From contig JAGXAD010000009.1 of NCBI GenBank assembly GCA_018971745.1, forward strand, positions 1 to 10,413: a DNA stretch of 10,413 nt. The letters run 5' to 3'. The notes under the pieces are model-generated. The model searched no databases, had not been told where the DNA came from, and saw nothing but the letters and a program-made list of their open reading frames with translations. The stretch comes from Patescibacteria group bacterium. Its GTDB lineage: Bacteria > Patescibacteriota > Minisyncoccia > Sungbacterales > GWA2-42-14. Shown here one piece after another: positions 1 to 5,879 of this stretch (positions are counted from its first letter, which is position 1; every line of letters starts with the position of its first letter). The position numbers and the translations under genes are program-made.

Positions 1-982
<982 letters not shown>

Positions 983-1014
983 GGTAACTCTCTTACTATA
1001 CTATACTTTATCGC

Positions 1015-1069
1015 AAAACAAAAGAGCCGTACCAATTATGCGCGCCCCGCGCGCATAATTGGTACGGCT
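1015..1069 (-). terminator. Intrinsic terminator of the translin-like gene
   Basis: A perfect inverted repeat with 20-bp arms (1025-1044 and 1050-1069) and a 5-nt loop. On the minus strand it is followed directly by CTTTTGTTTTGCG. It starts 5 nt after the stop of the minus-strand gene that ends at 1075 and lies upstream of ftsH, so it separates the two transcription units. The fully perfect 20-bp stem is longer than most terminators and could also be a palindromic repeat element. Confidence 0.8.
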
Positions 1070-1074
1070 ATCTA

Positions 1075-1872
1075 CTAACCTTTCAACGCTTGCAAAATCA
1101 TCCGCCGCATGCTCAGCCGCAAATTGTATTCGCGACGCACATGAGCAATCGTTCCGTATGCGGTACGGAGCTTGCTTGAATACGACATCCATCGACCGTA
1201 GCCGTTGGAAATGATATACCCGGGAACATGCCGTTCCTGCGAGAGCCGAAGAGTTATTGATCCCGCGACCTCCAGGTAACGCTCAAATAGCGCAAACTCC
1301 GCTTCAAGCGTAATCTCCGACTTGGAAAGTTCGTCAGTAAGCGCTTTGCCAAGCTCGCTTACGACATCAAGAAATCCATACAAGTACGCCTGGACATTGC
1401 CGTTGAAATTCTTCCAGCTGGTAAGTTCTGGGACGAAATCAGCGTGACCGGTAATCACCGGCCAAATCCTTCCGAAAAGTTCCGCTTCCAACTGTTCCTG
1501 CCACACCGTGCGGCTGAAACGATTGGAATTTGTTTCCGGAAGTTCTCCATTCAGTCCTGCCTCACTCAGACCGCGAGAGAGAATTTTCATGGCGTTCCCG
1601 ATGTAAGACATTTCTATTTCGCCATTCTCATCGCCGTGTTGGGCCGCCACGATATATTCTTTACTAAGGTCGCTCATGAAATTTTGGGCGGCATACCCGA
1701 TACGGCCGTAATTGCGCCGCAACTCCTCCAGATATTCGTGAAGTCCTGAAAAAGCGGCATCCATCTTCTGATACATACCATAATCATTTACCGGGGTAGC
1801 ACGCCTACTGGGCGCCATCATTTCCGCATCACGAATAAAATCATCCGGCCTCTTTCTTCGTTCCCGTTCCAT
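1075..1872 (-). CDS. Translin-family (translin/Trax-like) protein
   Basis: An all-helical 265-aa protein whose segments match translin-fold landmarks in order. The N-terminal helical region has DLSKEYIVAAQHGDENG (68-84), resembling the 'LS+..I.A.HRGE' helix. QEQLEAELF (125-133) resembles 'LQE.VEA..F'. YLYGFLDVVSELGKAL (163-178) resembles 'YLLG.ADLTGEL.R'. The C-terminal helix SKLRTAYGTIAHVRREYNLRL (233-253) resembles 'LRRK.D.AR..IE.TR.DLTLAL'. Glu126, Glu129 and Glu173 fall where catalytic acidic residues sit in the nuclease-active Trax subunit, so RNase activity is possible. Length is near the family's usual 200-290 aa. A strong AAGGAG 9 nt upstream supports the start. The gene is alone between terminators. 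The assignment rests on motif reading only; it could be a different helical RNA- or DNA-binding protein. Confidence 0.55.
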   Translation of the reverse strand: MERERRKRPDDFIRDAEMMAPSRRATPVNDYGMYQKMDAAFSGLHEYLEELRRNYGRIGYAAQNFMSDLSKEYIVAAQHGDENGEIEMSYIGNAMKILSRGLSEAGLNGELPETNSNRFSRTVWQEQLEAELFGRIWPVITGHADFVPELTSWKNFNGNVQAYLYGFLDVVSELGKALTDELSKSEITLEAEFALFERYLEVAGSITLRLSQERHVPGYIISNGYGRWMSYSSKLRTAYGTIAHVRREYNLRLSMRRMILQALKG

Positions 1873-1888
1873 CTGCCATTCTCCTTTT

Positions 1889-1994
1889 TAAAAAAAATGT
1901 TTTGTTGTTACGAACAACTCTTCGCGCACGCAAAGAGCTCGCGTTTTTTTCCGAATGACTTCAGAAAAATTTTCAGAAAAAAACGCGAAAACTT
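1889..1994. repeat. Inverted repeats in the leader region of the translin-like gene
   Basis: A 12-bp inverted repeat, CGCGTTTTTTTC (1940-1951) and GAAAAAAACGCG (1976-1987), encloses 24 nt containing two direct copies of TTCAGAAAAA. Nearer the gene, on the minus strand, two further hairpins follow: CTCTTTGCG paired with CGCGAAGAG, then GTTGTT-CGT-AACAAC followed by AAAACATTTTTTTT. Together they look like a structured leader. No sigma-70-type promoter is clear here. Function is unknown. Confidence 0.45.
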
Positions 1995-2002
1995 ATGCAT
2001 TG

Positions 2003-2065
2003 CGCAAAAAATGAAATGCCCCAGGGGGAAGAGAAGAAATCTTCTCTCCTCCTCTCCCCTGGGGC
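2003..2065 (-). terminator. Intrinsic terminator after the 323-aa gene
   Basis: Large hairpin. Outer arms GCCCCAGGGG (2018-2027) and CCCCTGGGGC (2056-2065) pair, and an inner AGAGAAGA (2030-2037) pairs with TCTTCTCT (2040-2047). On the minus strand it is followed by ATTTCATTTTTTG. It lies about 30 nt after the stop of the minus-strand gene ending at 2098. Confidence 0.75.
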
Positions 2066-2067
2066 TA

Positions 2068-2097
2068 AACCCTTTCGGGTGCGGGGATTAGAACCCC
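2068..2097 (-). other. Two small hairpins directly after the stop codon, one like a tRNA T-arm
   Basis: Immediately after the TAA at 2098, the minus strand forms GGGG-TTCTAAT-CCCC, which resembles a T-arm and loop, then CCC-GAAA-GGG with a GNRA-type tetraloop. No matching acceptor strand, D-arm or anticodon arm was found upstream, so this is not a complete tRNA. It may protect the mRNA 3' end or be part of a larger folded trailer that leads into the terminator. Confidence 0.4.
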
Positions 2098-3069
2098 TTA
2101 CTGTTCGCCGTGGCGCGACCGATTCCGGCCCCAATCCTGGGTCTTGCGCGAACCGGCAGCTGCCCCGCCGACGCTAAACTTGGAGGACGGACGCCTGCTC
2201 CGCAAAACAAGCTCGTCAAGCGCAACCGCGCTTGCCGCGACGCGTTCCTTTTCCCGCTCGTCGCGCCGGCGCTGATACTCCTTGTCTGCCTCGTCTTGCG
2301 CGACAAGTCGCACAACTTCGGCTTCGGCCGCCGCCTTACTGGTCAAGCGAGGAGCATCCTTGCCGTGCTTCTCCCTCATCACCTTTTCACAAAGGTAACA
2401 AAGGGGCCCGACAACGACCCGATTGACCCGGTCAACCAGATAACGACCGTCGTACAGAAGGATCGGCTTGCCTTCGGCTATCACCATCTTCGCCTCGTCC
2501 AACGAAACGAAAACGGTTGTCCCGTGTTCCCTCTTGGAAACACGGCCGTCGCCAAAGGCATGGTAGGTTTTGCCAGCACCGCTCGGCAAAACAACCTTCA
2601 GCACGGTGACAAGCTCTTCGCCGTCCCAAGTCTTGACCACGGCCTGCTTCGGCTGAAGCGGGTCGCTCCGATCGATTCGGGCCTGGCTGAACGGGATAAA
2701 CATGAACTTGGAGTTCACGCATCCCTTCCCGGCCAAAACGCAGGGACCGCTGGGACCATCGGCCGTCTTGTTGATGAGCTTCTTCAAAAACTCGGCGGCC
2801 GGCGCCGCGATTTCGGCGGCCTGCTCGTATGACACCGGAGTGGTACCATACTGAGCCTGCACCATCTTGCGCGGATACGAATCAATCCCGAAACGATTTC
2901 GGAACTTGATGCGGTCGTCGTCGGTAGCAAACACGACGAGCCCGTGATGCTCCTCGGACTTGCCAGGAGTTTCCTGAACCGGATGAGTCACTGTTGATTG
3001 CGGGGTCAAGTTCAAAATAGGAACCCCTGCTCTATTCGTTCCCTTTTCCTTCTTTCCATTCTTTGCCAT
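2098..3069 (-). CDS. Hypothetical 323-aa protein with two cysteine pairs and a charged C-terminal tail
   Basis: Not recognised. The N-terminus (1-40) is polar and probably disordered. A mixed alpha/beta core spans about 43-228. It has C110-X6-C117 and C224-X2-C227, which could form a metal site. From about 230 to 290 the sequence is Arg/Glu/Lys/Ala-rich and likely a charged helix or coiled coil (DKEYQRRRDEREKERVAAS). The end is basic and Gly/Ser/Arg-rich. No signal peptide or membrane segment is visible, so it is probably cytoplasmic. An AAGGAG 6 nt before the ATG and the conserved leader CTGAAAGAAGGAGAA fix the start. A consensus promoter (3284-3311) gives a leader of about 200 nt. It reads noticeably GC-richer than the surrounding genes, which hints at recent transfer. 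No function is proposed. Confidence 0.8.
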   Translation of the reverse strand: MAKNGKKEKGTNRAGVPILNLTPQSTVTHPVQETPGKSEEHHGLVVFATDDDRIKFRNRFGIDSYPRKMVQAQYGTTPVSYEQAAEIAAPAAEFLKKLINKTADGPSGPCVLAGKGCVNSKFMFIPFSQARIDRSDPLQPKQAVVKTWDGEELVTVLKVVLPSGAGKTYHAFGDGRVSKREHGTTVFVSLDEAKMVIAEGKPILLYDGRYLVDRVNRVVVGPLCYLCEKVMREKHGKDAPRLTSKAAAEAEVVRLVAQDEADKEYQRRRDEREKERVAASAVALDELVLRSRRPSSKFSVGGAAAGSRKTQDWGRNRSRHGEQ

Positions 3070-3277
3070 TTCGTTCTCCTTCTTTCAGTTGTGCCGCTTC
3101 GCGCGCAATGCGCGAATTTTTTGCGGCTGTTTTGGTTAAACAGTTAGTTAGCAAAAATGCATCCGGCTGCGAACCAAGTATCGCGGCAACCCCCTTGATA
3201 GGTCCCTTGCAAAAACGCAAGGAAATGTTGATTGTTTTAGAACTATACGGCGAATTTATAAAAACTTCACCGCACTT
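3070..3277 (-). other. Long structured 5' leader of the 323-aa gene
   Basis: Predicted transcript from about 3277 to the start codon at 3069. On the minus strand it contains hairpin CCTTGC-GTTTTT-GCAAGG and, just before the ribosome site, TTCGCGC paired with GCGCGAA. The rest is AT-rich. I do not recognise a known riboswitch. The second hairpin is close enough to the Shine-Dalgarno site to influence translation. Confidence 0.35.
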
Positions 3278-3283
3278 GATTTC

Positions 3284-3311
3284 ATTATACTCCTTTCCCA
3301 GAAAATGTCAA
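3284..3311 (-). promoter_or_regulatory. Consensus sigma-70-type promoter for the 323-aa gene
   Basis: On the minus strand, TTGACA (3306-3311) and TATAAT (3284-3289) are separated by 16 nt. Both hexamers are perfect consensus. The predicted start of transcription is about 3277. The -35 box abuts the terminator-like hairpin of the preceding gene, so stop and restart are packed together. Confidence 0.8.
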
Positions 3312-3341
3312 GCCCCCTTACCAATTCTTGGCTCGGGGGCT
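3311..3341 (-). terminator. Terminator-like hairpin after the 278-aa gene
   Basis: AGCCCCC (3311-3317) pairs with GGGGGCT (3335-3341), with an inner CCAA/TTGG stem. It lies just downstream of the minus-strand gene ending at 3364. The minus-strand flank is TTGACATTTTC, only weakly U-rich. The plus-strand flank is ATTTTC. Termination is likely but less certain than for the other hairpins. Confidence 0.55.
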
Positions 3342-3363
3342 ATTTTCTCCTTTCTAAATTTTT

Positions 3364-4200
3364 CTAACGATGCGTCTTGTCCATCTTGTTTGAACCCGGA
3401 CGGCCATCATTAACCGGCCTCCGAGTTCGCGAGAACAATTCCTCCAGCGCCTCGGCATTCTTTTTTCCCTGTTCGGGGTCAACGGCAATACTATTGCCGC
3501 GCTTACTGAACTCGTACGAAACCAATTCAAGAGGCGCGTCCTTTTCGGCCCGCCGAACTCCAAAGCGCACTACATTGAAATCCTCCATGTAACACACCCA
3601 GTAAACATCAAGCACATAAATCCTTTCCTCTCCAGAACGATTTTGATAAACTTTCAAAAAAATCTGTTCAAAATTCTCTATTTCTATTGCCAAAGGAGGC
3701 GGTACCGTGATGGGGCCGGCAAACTGCTGATGAATTGGGAATTCAGGCAAAAATGGATGCGGTCTGCCAAACCCCCACAGCGGGGATTTGCCTTCGGCAA
3801 GCAACTTTCCGATTTCCGACTTTCGTGCGCATACCGCGCGAAAACCGTCCCAACGCATAAGTTGAATTTTCATGCATGCCGGAACTATCTGCAAATCGGA
3901 CATCTTCGGGAAAAAACCATGCTTTGCAAAAAATAAACCGCTTGTATCCTTCTCGAGCGAAAGATAAGCGCGATACACCGCGCCAAGTTTCTTGCCGCCA
4001 GCAGACGAACGGATCGAAGCTTCAGGCTCAAAATGAAATTCATCCGCAAGCCTGTGCTCGTTTGCCTTTACGGCATTCGCTCCCCAAAATTCAAGGAACG
4101 CATTAACCGAAATGCCGCCGATAACACCCGAGTCATCCCGAAGCGGATAAAATGTTTTCCGTGATGCTTTTGCTTTTTCTGCCGCCACTTCTGTTTTCAT
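3364..4200 (-). CDS. Hypothetical 278-aa protein
   Basis: Not recognised. A soluble mixed alpha/beta protein with no signal peptide or membrane helix. The N-terminus is Lys/Ala-rich. A possible helix at 33-57 includes FLEFWGANAVKANEHRLADE. The centre (104-185) is hydrophobic and rich in proline and aromatics (GFGRPHPFLPEFPIHQQFAGP). A beta-rich stretch RIYVLDVYWVCYMEDFNVVRFGV (193-215) follows, then a basic, probably disordered tail from about 258. The ATG is preceded by AAAGGAG (10-nt spacing). Its leader CTGAAAGGAGAA closely matches that of the next gene on the same strand, which suggests the two belong to one accessory set. A well-formed promoter at 4291-4319 drives it. No function is proposed. 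Confidence 0.8.
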   Translation of the reverse strand: MKTEVAAEKAKASRKTFYPLRDDSGVIGGISVNAFLEFWGANAVKANEHRLADEFHFEPEASIRSSAGGKKLGAVYRAYLSLEKDTSGLFFAKHGFFPKMSDLQIVPACMKIQLMRWDGFRAVCARKSEIGKLLAEGKSPLWGFGRPHPFLPEFPIHQQFAGPITVPPPLAIEIENFEQIFLKVYQNRSGEERIYVLDVYWVCYMEDFNVVRFGVRRAEKDAPLELVSYEFSKRGNSIAVDPEQGKKNAEALEELFSRTRRPVNDGRPGSNKMDKTHR

Positions 4201-4228
4201 CGCTTTTTTTCTCCTTTCAGAAAACGCT

Positions 4229-4243
4229 GCGGCATTATGCCGC
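4229..4243. repeat. Palindrome in the leader of the 278-aa gene
   Basis: GCGGCAT-A-ATGCCGC reads as a near-perfect palindrome inside the predicted 84-nt leader, about 30 nt before the start codon. It could form a short hairpin upstream of the Shine-Dalgarno site or serve as an operator. Only the symmetry is observed. Confidence 0.45.
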
Positions 4244-4257
4244 GCGCAATAATTAGG

Positions 4258-4286
4258 TTGTCAAAACAACAAATTCTTACTATACT
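4258..4286 (+). promoter_or_regulatory. Promoter of cobO
   Basis: TTGTCA (4258-4263), 17 nt, TATACT (4281-4286). The predicted transcript begins at about 4293, leaving a leader of only about 29 nt without a Shine-Dalgarno site. It overlaps the oppositely oriented promoter at 4291-4319. Confidence 0.7.
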
Positions 4287-4290
4287 GTTC

Positions 4291-4319
4291 AATATAGCAT
4301 TTATCAAATAATTTGTCAA
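4291..4319 (-). promoter_or_regulatory. Divergent promoter of the 278-aa gene
   Basis: On the minus strand, TTGACA (4314-4319), 17 nt, TATATT (4291-4296). Predicted transcription starts near 4284, inside the -10 region of the cobO promoter. The -35 box ends 3 nt before the cobO ATG. The two promoters cannot easily be occupied at the same time. Confidence 0.75.
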
Positions 4320-4321
4320 GC

Positions 4322-4852
4322 ATGATTATCGTGTTTACCGGAAACGGAAAAGGAAAAACTACGGCGGCGTTAGGACAGGCAATTCGCGCAATTGGCGAAG
4401 GCAAAAAAGTGTTGATGGTGCAATTTATCAAGGGACCGTGGAAATCGGGCGAGGACGAATCGGCAAAATTGCTTGCGCCGAATTTTAAGTTGGTAAAAAC
4501 AGGGAAGGGCTTTGTCGGAATTATGGGCGATATGCTTCCGCGCGAAGAGCATCAAGAAGCCGCGGAAGAAGGATTGGCGCTTGCGCGCCGCGAAATAGAA
4601 TCCGGCAACTGGGACATCGTAATTTTGGACGAAATCAACAATGCCGTTTCGCTTAGTCTTATTTCGAAAGAAAAAGTTTTGGAACTCATCAACTCATTAA
4701 ACTCCGCAACTCATCAACCGGAACACCTTATCCTCACCGGCCGCGACGCTCCGCAAGAATTCATTGACGCCGCGGATTTGGTAACCGAAATGCGCGACAT
4801 TAAGCACCCGTACGAGAAAGGAATTAAGGGGAAACGCGGGCTTGAATATTAA
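4322..4852 (+). CDS. cobO: Cob(I)yrinic acid a,c-diamide / cob(I)alamin adenosyltransferase, CobO/BtuR type
   Basis: P-loop ATP:corrinoid adenosyltransferase that transfers the 5'-deoxyadenosyl group of ATP to cob(I)alamin-type corrinoids. From the ATG at 4322 it has 176 aa, near the usual 170-200. It starts MIIVFTGNGKGKTTAALGQA, with the modified P-loop GNGKGKTT typical of this family. It continues with VLMVQFIKG, the Walker-B-like WDIVILDEINNA, HLILTGRDAP, and the diagnostic C-terminus TEMRDIKHPYEKGIKGKRGLEY. A TTG codon 9 nt upstream is also in frame, but family alignment favours the ATG. There is no Shine-Dalgarno site. No other cobalamin genes are nearby, so it may salvage corrinoids or have a related role. 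Confidence 0.92.
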   Translation: MIIVFTGNGKGKTTAALGQAIRAIGEGKKVLMVQFIKGPWKSGEDESAKLLAPNFKLVKTGKGFVGIMGDMLPREEHQEAAEEGLALARREIESGNWDIVILDEINNAVSLSLISKEKVLELINSLNSATHQPEHLILTGRDAPQEFIDAADLVTEMRDIKHPYEKGIKGKRGLEY

Positions 4853-4861
4853 AAAAGTAAT

Positions 4862-4891
4862 TTGCGTTTCACCGATGTGTGATTATATAAT
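4862..4891 (+). promoter_or_regulatory. Promoter of ndk
   Basis: TTGCGT (4862-4867), 18 nt, TATAAT (4886-4891). It begins 9 nt after the cobO stop and gives a leader of roughly 25 nt that lacks a Shine-Dalgarno site. Confidence 0.6.
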
Positions 4892-4922
4892 AGAAAACAA
4901 TTATTACTAAATTTTTAACGCA

Positions 4923-5528
4923 ATGGAACATTTTAAAAAAGAACAAACGTTTGTGCTTATCAAGCCGGATGGCATTCAACGGTCTTTGGTCGGCGAAATT
5001 ATCGGGCGCTTTGAACGGATTGGTTTGAAATTGATCGGCCTCAAAATGGTTTTGCCGGATGAGAAGTTTGTTGAACAGCACTATACGCTTGATCCGGAAT
5101 GGCGCAGAATCACCGGCGAGAAAACGATTAAGAGTTATCGTGATAAGGGCAAAACGCCGCCGTCCGAGGACCCGTTTGAAATTACCGCGGCAATTTTGGA
5201 GCGCTTGAAAACCTATATGACTTCGAGCCCGGTAATTGCGATGGTGTGGCAGGGAGCGCATGCGGTAAAAATCGTGCGAAAACTTGTGGGCGGCACCGAG
5301 CCACTAACTTCCGATGTCGGCACCATTCGCGGGGATTTTGTTTTGGACTCGTACGAAATGTCCGATGGCGATTCAAGAAGCGTAAGAAACCTGATTCACG
5401 CGTCCGGTTCAGTTGAGGAAGCAAAAAAAGAAATCAGCCATTGGTTCGCCAAAGATGAATTGATTCAATACCGCCTCGTGCAGGAGCAGATTTTGTATGA
5501 CGTCAATTTGGATGGTTTGTTGAAATAG
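4923..5528 (+). CDS. ndk: Nucleoside diphosphate kinase, enlarged form
   Basis: Transfers the gamma-phosphate of NTPs to NDPs through a phosphohistidine. The N-terminal strand TFVLIKPDGIQRSLVGEI (9-26) holds the catalytic lysine (Lys14). The active-site segment is SVRNLIHASGSVEEAKKEISHWF (153-175), with His159 as the likely phospho-acceptor followed by Ala-Ser. Ordinary NDK is about 140 aa; this one has 201. The extra length comes mainly from an insertion at about 56-88 (LDPEWRRITGEKTIKSYRDK and following), a longer loop at 142-152, and a longer C-terminus. The usual acidic residue after HGS is Gly here. An insertion near this point also occurs in NDKs of other reduced bacteria and archaea. 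The start at 4923 has no Shine-Dalgarno site. Confidence 0.93.
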   Translation: MEHFKKEQTFVLIKPDGIQRSLVGEIIGRFERIGLKLIGLKMVLPDEKFVEQHYTLDPEWRRITGEKTIKSYRDKGKTPPSEDPFEITAAILERLKTYMTSSPVIAMVWQGAHAVKIVRKLVGGTEPLTSDVGTIRGDFVLDSYEMSDGDSRSVRNLIHASGSVEEAKKEISHWFAKDELIQYRLVQEQILYDVNLDGLLK

Positions 5529-5531
5529 CAA

Positions 5532-5560
5532 TTGTTTTGTGCATAACTTTTTGGTATAAT
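5532..5560 (+). promoter_or_regulatory. Strong promoter of the structured RNA
   Basis: TTGTTT (5532-5537), 17 nt, TATAAT (5555-5560), starting 4 nt after the ndk stop. Transcription is predicted at about 5566-5567, exactly where the 5' strand of the RNA's closing stem begins. Confidence 0.8.
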
Positions 5561-5566
5561 ACAAAC

Positions 5567-5787
5567 AGCCCTGCGATTCTGCTGAAATAAGGTTTTAGGT
5601 CAAATCGTTACTTTTGGGATGTCTATATTATTCCGGCCCTTGGGCCGTGAATTGCGGCGACCCACTTGTTTTTACGCTAAAATCTCGTTCAGCATGCGGG
5701 GCTTTTTGATTGAAAAAAAATTATTGTTCCAGCGGGTCGCCGCAATGAATTGCTCGCCGCGCTTCCGAATGCGGGGCTTTTTGATTT
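5567..5787 (+). ncRNA. Unassigned structured RNA (6S-like or a new class), with two alternative terminators
   Basis: This gene-free stretch has a strong promoter and a compact set of stems. The extreme 5' end, GCCCTGC (5568-5574), can pair with GCGGGGC at either 5696-5702 or 5771-5777; each copy is followed by TTTTT. An exact 18-nt repeat carries both copies (5694-5711 and 5769-5786). Pairing with the first also allows TGCTG (5580-5584) with CAGCA (5690-5694). A GC-rich hairpin lies at 5634-5647. A perfect 13-bp inverted repeat (5651-5663 and 5734-5746) encloses the first terminator. The product would be about 140 or 220 nt. A closing stem plus apical hairpin resembles 6S RNA, but I cannot assign it. 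It could instead be a leader that controls the next gene. No start codon with a plausible coding frame was seen. Confidence 0.6.
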
Positions 5788-5800
5788 CTCGTTTTAAAGC

Positions 5801-5829
5801 TTGACAAACGACAAGAATTTTTCTACATT
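5801..5829 (+). promoter_or_regulatory. Promoter of the bicupin gene
   Basis: Perfect -35 TTGACA (5801-5806), 17 nt, TACATT (5824-5829). Transcription would start near 5836, giving a leader of about 44 nt. Because it lies after the second terminator of the structured RNA, the bicupin gene need not depend on read-through. Confidence 0.65.
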
Positions 5830-5879
5830 AAAAACGGTTTTTTGACATTGCGTTCAGATCAGAAAAGAAAGGCGGAAAA

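Noticed and set aside
1558..1575. A third copy of the loop motif (CTCACTCAGA)
   Set aside because: It lies inside the translin-like coding region without flanking stems or the second loop strand, so it is a chance match.
2068..2140. A tRNA on the minus strand overlapping the end of the 323-aa gene
   Set aside because: The T-arm-like hairpin is clear, but there is no matching acceptor 5' strand, D-arm or 7-nt anticodon loop upstream.
2540..2610. Walker A motif in the 323-aa protein (LPSGAGKTYH)
   Set aside because: The first glycine of GxxxxGK[ST] is missing and no Walker B or other P-loop landmark follows.
4313..4321. TTG start of cobO three codons upstream
   Set aside because: CobO proteins begin at the MIIVFTG-type strand, and neither start has a Shine-Dalgarno site; the ATG is the simpler choice.
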